DNA of 64,000 nucleotides from Arthrobacter_B sp038069765 (GCF_038069765.1 NZ_JBBPFS010000001.1:62001-126000); one strand, 5' to 3'. Shown: positions 8,628 to 17,744, counted from the first letter of the stretch. The notes: generated by a model from the letters alone, not told the origin. Made by a program: numbers and translations.

Positions 8628-10022
8628 GTGACTTACACTCCTGTAGACAACGCGTCAGATTTTTCCACCGTCCCACGCCCGGGCGCGGCGGAGTATCCCG
8701 GCCTCGATGACTGGCGGTCCCTGCCGGCACTCCAGCAGCCGTCGTGGCAGGACCATCCGGGTTATCCGGCCGCAGTGGCCGAACTGTCGAAGGTTCCCCC
8801 GCTGGTCTTTGCCGGAGAAGTCGATATTCTCCGGGACCGGCTGGCTGCCGCAGCCCAGGGCAAGGCCTTCCTGCTGCAGGGCGGAGACTGTGCGGAAACG
8901 TTCGATGCCGCAACGGCCGACAAGATCAGTGCCCGGGTGAAGACCATCCTGCAGATGGCCGTTGTCCTGACCTACGGCGCTTCGCTGCCCGTGATCAAGA
9001 TGGGCCGGATGGCCGGGCAGTTCGCCAAGCCGCGCTCGTCAAACGACGAGACCCGCGCAGGTGTGACGCTGCCGGCCTACCGCGGCGACATGGTCAACGG
9101 CTATGAGTTCACGCCCGAGTCCCGCGAGCACAACCCGGCACGGATGGTCCGTGCCTACCACACGTCAGCTTCGACGCTGAACCTCATCCGCGCGTTCACG
9201 CAGGGCGGTTTTGCCGACCTCCGGCTGGTGCACCACTGGAACAAGGGATTCACCGCCAATCCCGCCCACTCGCGCTACGAATCACTGGCCCGTGAAATCG
9301 ACCGTGCCGTGCGCTTCATGGATGCCTGCGGCGCGGATTTCGAAGCGCTCAAGCGCGTGGAATTCTTCGCCAGCCATGAGGCGCTGCTGCTGGACTACGA
9401 GCGTGCCCTGACCCGCATCGATTCGCGCACGGGGAAGCCGTATGACACTTCGGCGCACTTCCTCTGGATCGGGGAGCGGACCCGCGACCTCGACTCGGCG
9501 CACGTGGAGTTCCTGTCCAAGGTCCGCAACCCGATTGGCGTCAAGCTCGGACCGGGCACCAAGCCCGAGGACGCACTGGCCCTGATCGACAAGCTGGATC
9601 CGGACCGCGAACCGGGCCGGCTGACGTTCATTACCCGCATGGGTGCCCGGAACATCCGAGAGAAGCTGCCTCCGCTGGTGGAACGCGTTACCGCTTCCGG
9701 AGCCCAGGTCCTGTGGGTCACCGACCCTATGCACGGCAATACGGTTACCTCTCCCAACGGCTACAAGACACGCAACTTCGACGACGTGATGGACGAAGTC
9801 CGCGGCTTCTTTGAAGTGCATAACTCGCTGGGCACCTTCCCGGGCGGCCTGCACGTGGAAATGACCGGCGACGACGTCGCCGAGTGCCTGGGCGGCGCCG
9901 ATCCCATCGACCAGGAGGCATTTGTTGAGGGCTACGAGTCCGTCTGCGACCCGCGCCTGAACCACATGCAGTCACTGGAAATGGCGTTCCTGGTGGCCGG
10001 GGCGCTCTCCCGCCAGGGTTAG
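8628..10022 (+). CDS. aroG: 3-deoxy-7-phosphoheptulonate synthase, class II
   Basis: Condenses phosphoenolpyruvate and erythrose-4-phosphate to DAHP, the first step of the shikimate pathway to aromatic amino acids. The 464-residue length and motifs LLQGGDCAETF, KMGRMAGQFAKPRS, HFLWIGERTR, VKLGPGTKP and WVTDPMHGNT are typical of the plant-like class II enzyme found in mycobacteria. The GTG at 8628 is the start because a TACCCT box ends 7 bases before it. A terminator follows, so the gene is monocistronic. It is the counterpart of M. tuberculosis aroG, which also neighbours pknL and the acyltransferase. Confidence 0.95.
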   Translation: MTYTPVDNASDFSTVPRPGAAEYPGLDDWRSLPALQQPSWQDHPGYPAAVAELSKVPPLVFAGEVDILRDRLAAAAQGKAFLLQGGDCAETFDAATADKISARVKTILQMAVVLTYGASLPVIKMGRMAGQFAKPRSSNDETRAGVTLPAYRGDMVNGYEFTPESREHNPARMVRAYHTSASTLNLIRAFTQGGFADLRLVHHWNKGFTANPAHSRYESLAREIDRAVRFMDACGADFEALKRVEFFASHEALLLDYERALTRIDSRTGKPYDTSAHFLWIGERTRDLDSAHVEFLSKVRNPIGVKLGPGTKPEDALALIDKLDPDREPGRLTFITRMGARNIREKLPPLVERVTASGAQVLWVTDPMHGNTVTSPNGYKTRNFDDVMDEVRGFFEVHNSLGTFPGGLHVEMTGDDVAECLGGADPIDQEAFVEGYESVCDPRLNHMQSLEMAFLVAGALSRQG

Positions 10023-10045
10023 CCGGCAGCAGGCCCCGCAGCACT

Positions 10046-10083
10046 GAGGGGACGGTCCGGGAAATATCCCGGGCCGTCCCCTC
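10046..10083. terminator. Terminator between aroG and the kinase gene
   Basis: 17-bp inverted repeat (10046-10062 with 10067-10083, one wobble or mismatch) and a 4-base AT loop, in the convergent gap between aroG and pknL. The right arm is followed by TT-rich sequence. Confidence 0.8.
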
Positions 10084-10121
10084 TTCCGTCCCGGGTCCCG
10101 GGACGAAGCCACTACACCGCG

Positions 10122-12311
10122 CTAAACGACCCGCAGGGTGACTACGGATCCCTCGGGGGCCATGGACCCGCCGGAGGGATCCTGCGACTGCACAATGCCG
10201 AGGAGCCCGCCCAGCAGCTCGTTGATCTGGACCTGGAAACCAAGGCCTTCGAGCTGTGACCGTGCCTCGTCCGGGGACTGGCGGACGACGCTGGGCACCT
10301 GCACCATGACCGGGCCCTTGGAAACGGTCAGTGTTACCGGTGAACCGCGTTCCACCAGGCCGGACGCCGGCGTCTGGACGGCCACTGCTCCGGCCGGAAT
10401 ATCACGGCTGTTAACCTGCTCGGGGAGGACCTCAGCCGTGAGGCCGGCGTCCTCGAGCAGCGCCACGGCTTCGTCCTCCGACTTGCCAACGACGGAGGGA
10501 ACTTCCACCGGAGCAGGCCCGAGCGAAACGACTATGTTCACAGCTGTATCCCGCCGCAGCTGGGTGTCGGGGGCGGGGAACTGGCTGATCACCGTGCCGG
10601 CGTCCACGGTCTCACTGTATTCCTCGGTGACGGCGCCCACGCTGAGCCCGGCGTCCGTGATGTTCTCCGACGCCGCCTCTGCAGTCCGCTGCACCACGTT
10701 GGGGACATCAAAGAGTTCGGGCCCTTTGCTGATCAGCAGCGTCACCGGCTGAAACCGCCGGATTTCAGCCGGAGCATCGGGGTCCGTGCCCACGGCGAGT
10801 CCGGCGGCGACAATTTCGTCATGGATTTCGCTGGTCGAGTACTGCAGTCCTTCCCCGCGCAGCAGCGCTCCGGCTGCCTCCCGGGAAACATTGGCAACAT
10901 CGGGGACAGTGACGACGGCGCCCGGTCCGCGGCCGAAAAACCAGCCGGTGAAAATGGCAGCGGCGATGAGCAGTACGGACAGCACGAGCAAAAGGGCTCC
11001 GCGCCGCCGCGGCCGCCCGCGGCGCAGGGACACCTCGGGGCGGTGCGCGTCGCGGCTGGACCGGCGCTCAACGGCTTTGGCCTCCCGGCGCGCCTGCCGC
11101 CGATCCGTGCGGGATCCGGCCTCCGGGCGCTCGGAGCCGCCGTGGGCGTCGTCGTCACCCGGGTGTTCCCCATCCGGGTCGCCGGCCGGATAGCCGCCGG
11201 GGTCTGCGGGCCCGAAGTGCCGGTCCCCGGATCCCCCGCCGCCGGACGGAAAGACAGTGGTCGCGTTGTCGGAACGTCGAATGACCTCCGTGGGGTATGC
11301 GCCGGTTCCGGCTGCAGCTGCAGCCCCCGCAGGGGAGATCACTTCGGTGGCGCCGGCGGGCGGCCGCGGCAGCGCCGTAGCGGCGTCCGCATCGAGGGCT
11401 TCGGTGGCACCTGAAGCGGACGGATGCTGCTGCCCGGCCGGTTCGGGGCAGTGGAAATCGAGCTGCTCGTCGGTTAGCGAGGTCCGGATATGGCGGAGCT
11501 CGCCTAAAAGCGCCTTGCCGTCCACGGGACGATTGTCCGGATCGGGATCGGTGCACCAGCGGACCAGCTCATCCAGATCGGAGGCCAGGCCGGGGCAGGC
11601 CGCCGACGGTGCGGGAACAGTGGAGTGGACATGCTGGAAAGCGATCTGGATAGGTGCCGTGCCGGTGAAGGGCTGGCGGCCGGTGAGCATTTCGTAAAGC
11701 ATGATGCCGGCCGAGTAAACATCGCTTCGCTCATCGGCGCCGGTGCCGGTGACCAGCTCCGGTGCCAGATAGGCGACGGTTCCCACCAGGGTTCCGGTGT
11801 TGGTGCTGGTGGAGACAGCGCGGGCCAGGCCGAAGTCGGCAATCTTGATGCTGCCGTTGTCTGCGAGCAGCACATTCTCGGGCTTCACGTCGCGGTGGAT
11901 CATTCCGGCATCGTGGGCTTCAGCCAGGCCGTCCACAACCGCATCCAGCAGGGCCAGGGCCAGCCGCGGTGTCAGGCGGGTGCGGGCTTCCAGGAGCTCG
12001 CGCAGCGTCTTGCCGGGAACATACTCCATCACCAAATAGGCGAGGTTGTCGGCGAAGCCCTGGTCCAGGACGCCGACGACGTGCGGGTGGGAGAGCCGGG
12101 CGGCGGACTTTGCCTCGCGTTCGAACCGGTCAAGGAAGCCGCGGTCCGCAGCCAGGTGCGGATACAGCACCTTCAGGGCCACATCACGGTCCAGCCGCAG
12201 GTCAGTGGCCAGATAGACGGTGGACATTCCTCCGCGGGCAATACGGGAGAGCACTCGGTAGCGGTCATCCACTACGGTGCCAACGAGGGGGTCATTCACG
12301 GATTCATGCAC
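10122..12311 (-). CDS. pknL: Ser/Thr protein kinase with four PASTA domains (PknL-type)
   Basis: Membrane receptor kinase. Residues 18-275 are the kinase: glycine loop IARGGMSTVYLATD, Lys in VALKVLYP, catalytic HRDVKPENVLL, DFGLA, a Thr-rich activation loop (STNTGTLVGT) and APE. A Pro/Gly-rich linker leads to an Arg-rich stretch, one membrane segment (LLLVLSVLLIAAAIFTGWFF) and four extracellular PASTA repeats, which bind muropeptides or peptidoglycan in this family. The GTG at 12311 has a TAGGAT box 6 bases upstream. The Rv2175c-type gene at 13954 is the known substrate partner of PknL in M. tuberculosis. The mycobacterial PknL lacks PASTA repeats, so the name rests on gene order. Confidence 0.9.
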   Translation of the reverse strand: MHESVNDPLVGTVVDDRYRVLSRIARGGMSTVYLATDLRLDRDVALKVLYPHLAADRGFLDRFEREAKSAARLSHPHVVGVLDQGFADNLAYLVMEYVPGKTLRELLEARTRLTPRLALALLDAVVDGLAEAHDAGMIHRDVKPENVLLADNGSIKIADFGLARAVSTSTNTGTLVGTVAYLAPELVTGTGADERSDVYSAGIMLYEMLTGRQPFTGTAPIQIAFQHVHSTVPAPSAACPGLASDLDELVRWCTDPDPDNRPVDGKALLGELRHIRTSLTDEQLDFHCPEPAGQQHPSASGATEALDADAATALPRPPAGATEVISPAGAAAAAGTGAYPTEVIRRSDNATTVFPSGGGGSGDRHFGPADPGGYPAGDPDGEHPGDDDAHGGSERPEAGSRTDRRQARREAKAVERRSSRDAHRPEVSLRRGRPRRRGALLLVLSVLLIAAAIFTGWFFGRGPGAVVTVPDVANVSREAAGALLRGEGLQYSTSEIHDEIVAAGLAVGTDPDAPAEIRRFQPVTLLISKGPELFDVPNVVQRTAEAASENITDAGLSVGAVTEEYSETVDAGTVISQFPAPDTQLRRDTAVNIVVSLGPAPVEVPSVVGKSEDEAVALLEDAGLTAEVLPEQVNSRDIPAGAVAVQTPASGLVERGSPVTLTVSKGPVMVQVPSVVRQSPDEARSQLEGLGFQVQINELLGGLLGIVQSQDPSGGSMAPEGSVVTLRVV

Positions 12312-12317
12312 TCTACG

Positions 12318-12323
12318 ATCCTA
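12318..12323 (-). promoter_or_regulatory. -10 box of a leaderless pknL promoter
   Basis: On the minus strand TAGGAT is followed by 6 bases and the GTG at 12311. Confidence 0.55.
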
Positions 12324-12330
12324 CGTGCGC

Positions 12331-12373
12331 AAAAGGGCAGGGCCCGGATCGACACCCGATCCGGGCCCTGCCC
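12331..12373 (-). terminator. Rho-independent terminator of the LysM gene
   Basis: Perfect 17-bp inverted repeat (12335-12351 with 12357-12373), read on the minus strand into TTTT (12334-12331). It separates the LysM gene from the pknL promoter lying just beyond it. Confidence 0.85.
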
Positions 12374-12400
12374 TCCCCGCGCCCATGCGGTGCGGTCCTG

Positions 12401-13753
12401 CTAGGAGAAGGACTGCCGGTGCGCCAGGACGGAGGCCACGTAGCCGCGCGTGTCCTCAAACATGCCCTGGGTCGTTACCGAGTACTGGCCCTGGTAGTAG
12501 GAGGCGACTGCCGTTTCGAGGCTGTCGCTGGTGCGGATGAGCGAGCTGATGATCGCAACCCCGGCAGTGGCATTGTCGTAGGGGTCCAGCAGGTTCAGCT
12601 GGCGGCCCACCAGGTCTGAGGCCCAGTCGCCGGAGCTCGGGATGACCTGCATGGCACCGATGGCGTTGGCGGGGGAGACGGCACTCTGGTCGAAGCCGGA
12701 CTCCTGGAAGGAGAAGGCCATGGCCAGTGCCGGATCAACACCCATCTGAGCCGCCGTCTGGGCCACGATCTGCTGCATGTCCGCGCGGCTCGGTACTGAG
12801 GCGGCGTTCAGCGCATGCTTGTTGGCATTTGCGTCTGCGACCACGTGGTCCGGATACGTGTAGTGGAGGAACGTATTGGGAACCAGGTCGGCCGGAGCGG
12901 CCTCCGCCGGCGCTGCGCCGAGCGTGGTCACGCCGGCGCCGGGAAGTGCCACGGTGTCTCCGGGGTACAGGACCGAGCTGTCGTCCATGCCGTTGGCGGA
13001 CATGAGAGCCGAAAGGCTGACGTTGTGGCGCGCGGCGATCCCGGTCAGCGTGTCACCGGCCGCGACGGTGTGGCTTCCCGCTGCGGCTGCCGCGGGTGCG
13101 GCCTCTCCGGCGGCGGATCCGCCGGAGAGGGCAATTTCCTGGCCGGGACGGATCATCGAGGTGAGGGTGAGGTTATTGGCTGCCAGAACGCTGTCGAGGC
13201 TGACGCCGTGGGAGGCAGCGATCCCGCTGAGGGTGTCGCCGGCTTCCACGGTGTAGGTGCCCGACGGCGCCGAGGGGGCTGCATCCGGAGCTGAAGAGAC
13301 GCCGGTCGGCAGGCGCAGTTCCTCGCCGGCGAAGATGAGCGAGCTGCTCTGCAAATTGTTCACGCGGAGCACTTCGTCCACGGCCAGGCCGTATCGGGCA
13401 GCGATGGAGCTGACGGTGTCGCCCGCTTCAATGCGGTGAACCGACGGCACGCTGGACTCGGCTGCAATCGTGAAGGGAATCTGAGCAGCCAGCTGCGACG
13501 GGGCAACAACACCGGCGGTTCCCGCAGTCAGATTCTTGATCGCCTGCAGGGGAAGCTGCGGGAAGAGGGCGGCGTTCGGACCGACGGGGGCTGCCTGTGC
13601 CGGTTCGGCAAGCGCGAGTGCTGACATCATCACGGCAGGGATCGCCGCGGTGGTTACCGCAACACTCAGTTTGCGGGGCATTCCCCTGGAGCTGGAACGC
13701 GGGGAATTGCTTCCCTGAATCGACTGAGCAGTCATAAAGGGTTGTTTCCTCAT
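12401..13753 (-). CDS. Secreted LysM-repeat protein with lytic transglycosylase (SLT) domain
   Basis: 450-residue exported cell-wall enzyme. An N-terminal signal peptide (basic region, then TTAAIPAVMMSALALAEPAQA) is followed by three LysM repeats, each with a (H/Y)xVxAGDT start, which bind peptidoglycan glycan. The C-terminal ~110 residues form a lysozyme-like SLT domain with the catalytic Glu in FSFQESGF and the conserved SPANAIGAMQV. It probably cleaves glycan strands during growth. An in-frame ATG at 13735 has GAGGAAA about 11 bases upstream and may be the true start; ATG 13753 has no Shine-Dalgarno. The location beside a PASTA kinase suggests coordinated wall remodelling. It ends at a U-tailed terminator. 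Confidence 0.88.
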   Translation of the reverse strand: MRKQPFMTAQSIQGSNSPRSSSRGMPRKLSVAVTTAAIPAVMMSALALAEPAQAAPVGPNAALFPQLPLQAIKNLTAGTAGVVAPSQLAAQIPFTIAAESSVPSVHRIEAGDTVSSIAARYGLAVDEVLRVNNLQSSSLIFAGEELRLPTGVSSAPDAAPSAPSGTYTVEAGDTLSGIAASHGVSLDSVLAANNLTLTSMIRPGQEIALSGGSAAGEAAPAAAAAGSHTVAAGDTLTGIAARHNVSLSALMSANGMDDSSVLYPGDTVALPGAGVTTLGAAPAEAAPADLVPNTFLHYTYPDHVVADANANKHALNAASVPSRADMQQIVAQTAAQMGVDPALAMAFSFQESGFDQSAVSPANAIGAMQVIPSSGDWASDLVGRQLNLLDPYDNATAGVAIISSLIRTSDSLETAVASYYQGQYSVTTQGMFEDTRGYVASVLAHRQSFS

Positions 13754-13953
13754 CTGTAGACGGCGCGGCCTTTACCGCAACTCGACCATGTACAAGTAGT
13801 GGTGCGAGCGTGACAGAAGTGTTTTCTGTGACGTAAGCGAATTTACACTACCGAGGCTTCAGGTCCATACCTGAGTAGATGCAGAACATGTATTCCGGTT
13901 GTACAACGGCCCGGAAGTGGCTCTAAACGGGGTTCTCGTGGGAACCTAGGACT

Positions 13954-14307
13954 GTGACTGAACTTGAGGAACTTGTTTCCGACTGGATGACCCTGCCCGA
14001 TGTGGCTGAACAACTGAATGTTTCCATTACCAAGGTGCACAGCATGCTCGAAGAGCGTGCGCTTGTAGCCGTGCGGCTCGGGGAGCGGAAGATCCGCAGC
14101 ATCCCGGCTGCCTTCGTGGCCGACGGCGCTGTCCTGGACAGCCTGAAGGGCACAATTTCCGTGCTTATTGATGCCGGCTACAACGACGAGGAAATGATCC
14201 GCTGGCTGTTTACTGCGGATGACTCGTTGCCGGGCCGCCCGGTGGATGCCCTGCGCGAGGGGCGGAAAACCGAAATCCGCCGCCGCGCCCAGGCCTTGGG
14301 CTGGTAG
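13954..14307 (+). CDS. Rv2175c-family DNA-binding protein
   Basis: 117-residue protein of the Rv2175c family. An N-terminal winged helix of the MerR/excisionase type (DWMTLPDVAEQLNVSITKVH, then VAVRLGERKIRSIP) is followed by the family's C-terminal helical part (IRWLFTADDSLPGRPVDALREG). In M. tuberculosis Rv2175c is phosphorylated by PknL and this abolishes DNA binding. Here it is divergent from the LysM gene and one gene away from the PASTA kinase, so the same partnership is likely. The GTG start at 13954 gives the full family length. The gene is followed by a strong bidirectional terminator. Confidence 0.87.
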   Translation: MTELEELVSDWMTLPDVAEQLNVSITKVHSMLEERALVAVRLGERKIRSIPAAFVADGAVLDSLKGTISVLIDAGYNDEEMIRWLFTADDSLPGRPVDALREGRKTEIRRRAQALGW

Positions 14308-14395
14308 CACAGGACCCCATATATATATGCAGCGGCAGATAACGCAGGACAGATAACGCAGCATATACAGAGCAATAAAAAATGCAGTGATAAAT

Positions 14396-14438
14396 AAAAC
14401 AGCAGCGGCTCCCCTCCAACGGGAGCCGCTGCTGTTTT
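14396..14438. terminator. Bidirectional terminator
   Basis: Perfect 18-bp inverted repeat (14396-14413 with 14421-14438) with AAAA and TTTT at the ends. It serves the Rv2175c-like gene on the plus strand and the polyprenyl synthase on the minus strand. Confidence 0.92.
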
Positions 14439-14486
14439 GCGTTCTGATCCTGATGATGTTCGGGCCGGGTGCGGCCCGCGGCGGGA

Positions 14487-15596
14487 TCAGGCCGTCCGGG
14501 TTACCGCTGCATGGGCCAGTGCGGTCAGGGCCGCACGGGCCACCTCGTCAACCGGCATCTGCTCCAGGGCGTCAAAGGCTGCCCGGGTGTGGCCCTCGAT
14601 GAGGGCTTCCGTGGCGGCCAGGGCGCCGGATTCCTCGATGATTCCGCGCAGCCTTGCCACGCCGTCGTCGTTCAGGTCGGCGCGGCCGAGGGCGGAAGCT
14701 ATCGTGTCCCGGGCGGAGGGGCCGCCGAGTGACAGGGCGTAGGCAATCAGCACGGTGCGCTTGCCTTCACGCAGGTCATCACCGGCGGGCTTGCCGGTCT
14801 GCTCCGGGTCGCCGAAGACGCCCAGAACGTCGTCGCGCAGCTGGAACGCTTCCCCGAGGGGAAGGGCAAAACGCGAGTACCAGTCCAGCAGGTCCTGGGA
14901 GGCCCCGGCCAGCGCGCCGCCCAGAGTCAGGGGATGTTCGGTGGTGTATTTCGCCGACTTGAAGCGGAGAATGTTGCGGGCCCGCACGACGGCGCGCTCG
15001 GGCTGGTGCGTGGGTCCCACCACTTCTTCCAGGATGTCCAGGTACTGGCCGGCCATGACCTCGGTGCGCATCCGGTTGAAGATCCTCCGGGCCGGCGTGC
15101 CGTGTGCTGCCTGCGCGCCCACGGCCGAGAACATTTCCTCACTCAGCGACAGGCACAGATCTCCGGCGAGGATGGCTGCGGAAGAACCGAAGTGGGTCCC
15201 GTCCAGGTGCCAGGCCGCCTCGCTGTGGGCGGTGCTGAACCGCCGGTGGACGCTGGGTCCGCCGCGGCGCGTGTCGGACCGGTCAATGATGTCGTCGTGG
15301 ATCAGGGCAGCACTCTGGAACAGTTCCAGGGCCACGCCCGCCCGCACTGCAGCTCCTCCCAGTTCAGGGCCGCCGGCGCCTCGCCAGCCCCAGTAGCTAA
15401 GGAGTGCGCGCAGTCGCTTCCCGCCCTGGGCCAGGGAGGAGACGGCGTCCAGAAGCGGAAGTGATTCCATCGAGACGTCTTGGAGCACCGTCTGCTGCTC
15501 AGCAAGGAAAGCGTCCAGTTCGCTGCCCAGGAGCTTCCGGTATTCTGCCTGTTCGCGAACTGCGGCCGCCTCCGCGGCGGGAAGAACATTCCCCAT
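14487..15596 (-). CDS. idsA: Polyprenyl diphosphate synthase
   Basis: Trans-isoprenyl diphosphate synthase that condenses isopentenyl diphosphate with allylic diphosphates to make geranylgeranyl- or longer polyprenyl diphosphates, for example for menaquinone or carotenoids. The protein is 369 aa, with the substrate-binding GGKRLR, the first Asp-rich motif in LIHDDIIDRSDTRRG and the second in FQLRDDVLGVFGD. Product chain length cannot be read reliably. It corresponds to the idsA2/idsB-type gene beside Rv2175c in M. tuberculosis. ATG 15596 lies 7 bases from the stop of the upstream lipoprotein gene, so both are likely on one transcript. Confidence 0.92.
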   Translation of the reverse strand: MGNVLPAAEAAAVREQAEYRKLLGSELDAFLAEQQTVLQDVSMESLPLLDAVSSLAQGGKRLRALLSYWGWRGAGGPELGGAAVRAGVALELFQSAALIHDDIIDRSDTRRGGPSVHRRFSTAHSEAAWHLDGTHFGSSAAILAGDLCLSLSEEMFSAVGAQAAHGTPARRIFNRMRTEVMAGQYLDILEEVVGPTHQPERAVVRARNILRFKSAKYTTEHPLTLGGALAGASQDLLDWYSRFALPLGEAFQLRDDVLGVFGDPEQTGKPAGDDLREGKRTVLIAYALSLGGPSARDTIASALGRADLNDDGVARLRGIIEESGALAATEALIEGHTRAAFDALEQMPVDEVARAALTALAHAAVTRTA

Positions 15597-15602
15597 GCCG
15601 GC

Positions 15603-16193
15603 CTACTTGGCTGACTCGGGAAGTGTATTGATGCTGGCCGTGTAGGTGCTGCCGTTGTCAGCCGGCACAACCGTTACATTGGCCGTGTCGCTGCCGCCGG
15701 AGCGTACGAACTGCTGCAGGGTTGCCGTTCCCTGCTTCTCGACCTTGCCGGAGGTAAAGCCCTGGGCTTCAAACTTCTGCGCGTAGTAGGCCAGGATCTC
15801 TTCCACCGATGTGTCGGTGGAAGCGGTCAGCGACGCGGTGTACAGCTCCGGGGTCTCTTCAAAGCTGGTGGACAGCGGGGTGGAGCCCGGCAGCACCGAG
15901 ACGATGTCGGTGGGGAATCCTTCCGCGATGGCAGTGCTGGTTGCGGTCCCCGAGGGGCTGGCCGAGCTGCCGGGGGAGGCCGATGCGCCGGGGGAGGCGG
16001 ACCCGGAAGCCGAAGCGGACGGCGACGGGGAAGCAGACGGGGAGGCCGATGCTTCTCCCGACGGCGACGCTGCCGCCGAGGACTCCGCGGTACCGCCGTC
16101 AGTGGATTCGGTGTCCGGGGTGCAGGCGGACGCGGCCAGCAGGAGGGCGGCAGCGGTCAGTGCGATCAGGGGCTTCTTCATGGGTGTCCGCAT
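15603..16193 (-). CDS. Lipoprotein with Ser/Ala/Pro-rich linker
   Basis: 196-residue predicted lipoprotein of unknown function. A basic N-terminus and hydrophobic stretch end in the lipobox ASAC, so cleavage and lipidation at that Cys are expected. Residues 30-80 are a low-complexity linker of alternating Ser, Ala, Pro and Gly. The last 110 or so residues form a small globular domain (starting FPTDIVSVLPGST) containing a stretch like EEILAYYAQKFEAQGF, as in bacterial surface proteins with an exposed alpha/beta domain. The ATG at 16193 is listed; ATG 16181, directly before KKPLIAL, is equally plausible. Divergent from dinB. Confidence 0.8.
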   Translation of the reverse strand: MRTPMKKPLIALTAAALLLAASACTPDTESTDGGTAESSAAASPSGEASASPSASPSPSASASGSASPGASASPGSSASPSGTATSTAIAEGFPTDIVSVLPGSTPLSTSFEETPELYTASLTASTDTSVEEILAYYAQKFEAQGFTSGKVEKQGTATLQQFVRSGGSDTANVTVVPADNGSTYTASINTLPESAK

Positions 16194-16254
16194 CTTGTGG
16201 GGGTCAGGATCTGGTCCCCAGTCTAGGCGAAACGAAAACGTCGGGCCCGTTGTC

Positions 16255-16260
16255 TACCAT
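16255..16260 (+). promoter_or_regulatory. -10 box of a leaderless dinB promoter
   Basis: TACCAT followed by 6 bases and the GTG at 16267. The AAGGA in the gap abuts the GTG, too close to act as a Shine-Dalgarno. Confidence 0.6.
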
Positions 16261-16266
16261 GAAGGA

Positions 16267-17520
16267 GTGAGCAACGGCCCCAGCGAAAACCGCGACTGCA
16301 CCATCATGCACGTGGACATGGACGCCTTCTACGTCTCGGTGGAACTGCTGAAGCGCCCCGAGCTGGCGGGCCGTCCGATCATCGTGGGTGGCCTCGGCGG
16401 CAGGAGCGTCGTTTTGTCGGCGTCCTATGAAGCACGGCGGTACGGTGTCCATTCCGCCATGCCAATGTCCGTGGCCTACAGACAGTGTCCGCAGGCGGTC
16501 ATTCTGGAACCGCATCAGGAGGACTACCGCGAGGTGTCGGGGCGCCTTATGGGGATCTTCGAATCCATCACGCCGCTGGTGGAACCGCTCAGCGTGGATG
16601 AGGCCTTCCTGGACATTGCCGGTGCCATGCGGCTGCTCGGACCCCCGCGGGCCATCGGTGAACTCATTCGGCGGCGCGTGGCGGCGGAGCTCGGCATCAC
16701 GGCCAGCGTGGGTATTGCCGCCACCAAGTTCGTGGCCAAAATCGCCTCCACCCGGTCTAAACCGGATGGACTCCTGCTGATCCCGCGCAACGAGACCGTG
16801 GCCTATCTGCATACCCTGGATGTCTCGGCCCTGTGGGGCGTCGGTGCCAAGACGCGGGAAACGCTGGCCCGCGTGGGAATCTCCTCGGTCGAGGACGTGG
16901 CGCGCACACCGGTCAGCGTCCTCAAGCGCCTGCTCGGAGCCACCGGCGAGCATGTTTACGAACTGGCGTGGGGGAGGGACCCGCGCAGCGTCACCCCGGT
17001 GCGGCAGGAAAAGAGCATCGGCGCGGAGGAAACGTTCGCCCGGGACGTGTCCGACGACGAAACCCTGCACACGGAGCTGCTCCGGCTGGCGCACAAAACG
17101 GCGGCCCGGCTGCGGGCTGCCGGCCTGCAGTGCCGCGCGGTCTCCCTGAAGCTGCGTTACGCCGACTTCTCCACCCTCACGCGCACCCGCACGCTGCGCG
17201 AACCGGTGGACAGCGCCCAGCTGATTTATGAAGAAACGCGTGCGCTGCTCACAGCCCTCGGAGCTCGGCGGATGAGCGTCCGCCTGATCGGACTTCGGAC
17301 CGAGCGCCTGGAACCGGCGGAGGGTGCTGCGGTCCAGCTGACCCTTGACGGGCGCGACGACAACTGGCGGTCCGCCGAAGACGCGCTGGACAAGATCAAT
17401 GCCCGGTTCGGCGAGCTCGGCGTCATGCCCGCCCGGCTCCTGGATCCCTCCCGCAGGACCCGCACGGAGCGCGGATCGGGTCAGGGCCCGGGGTCAGAAG
17501 AGCCCCGGGCTAAGCCCTAG
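16267..17520 (+). CDS. dinB: DNA polymerase IV (Y family)
   Basis: Error-prone translesion polymerase, 417 aa. The palm domain has IMHVDMDAFYVSVE (metal-binding Asp) and the catalytic SVDEAFLDIAG, with the DinB GLGGRSVVLSASYEARRYGV segment between them. Helix-hairpin-helix sequences (ALWGVGAKTRETLARVGI) precede the little-finger domain. The frame is open far upstream of 16267, but the family N-terminus begins just after this GTG, which also has a TACCAT box 6 bases upstream. No LexA-type operator was recognised in the short divergent gap to the lipoprotein gene. The tail after residue 395 is polar and variable. Confidence 0.93.
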   Translation: MSNGPSENRDCTIMHVDMDAFYVSVELLKRPELAGRPIIVGGLGGRSVVLSASYEARRYGVHSAMPMSVAYRQCPQAVILEPHQEDYREVSGRLMGIFESITPLVEPLSVDEAFLDIAGAMRLLGPPRAIGELIRRRVAAELGITASVGIAATKFVAKIASTRSKPDGLLLIPRNETVAYLHTLDVSALWGVGAKTRETLARVGISSVEDVARTPVSVLKRLLGATGEHVYELAWGRDPRSVTPVRQEKSIGAEETFARDVSDDETLHTELLRLAHKTAARLRAAGLQCRAVSLKLRYADFSTLTRTRTLREPVDSAQLIYEETRALLTALGARRMSVRLIGLRTERLEPAEGAAVQLTLDGRDDNWRSAEDALDKINARFGELGVMPARLLDPSRRTRTERGSGQGPGSEEPRAKP

Positions 17521-17671
17521 GCGGAAAGGTGTACCCGCACTGCCTCCACCGCTTTCCCCGGATCGGAATGCCACCTATCCTAAGACGTAAGCACAACACG
17601 CGTTCTGCCCGGGTTATGGGTCCCGGCGGAGTCCCGGAACGTCCCGGGGAATCTCCGCAGTATCCGGGGTT

Positions 17672-17690
17672 CGGGGCGGGAACCGCCCCG
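17672..17690. other. GC hairpin in the dinB-DUF3040 gap
   Basis: 8-bp perfect inverted repeat (17672-17679 with 17683-17690, 3-base loop), 55 bases upstream of the DUF3040 start. It could be a dinB terminator or part of the downstream leader; no U-tract. Confidence 0.4.
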
Positions 17691-17744
17691 GTACCGGGAT
17701 CGTTGGTTGGGTTACAGAGAATTTCGGACCGCAAGGAGGCAGTA

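Noticed and set aside
13754..13953. Possible ydaO (c-di-AMP) riboswitch upstream of the LysM gene
   Set aside because: Actinobacterial wall-hydrolase genes often carry one, but the conserved motifs were not visible and the gap is under 200 bases.
15811..16266. Upstream extension of the dinB frame
   Set aside because: Overlaps the lipoprotein gene on the opposite strand; the family N-terminus begins just after GTG 16267, which has a -10 box 6 bases upstream.
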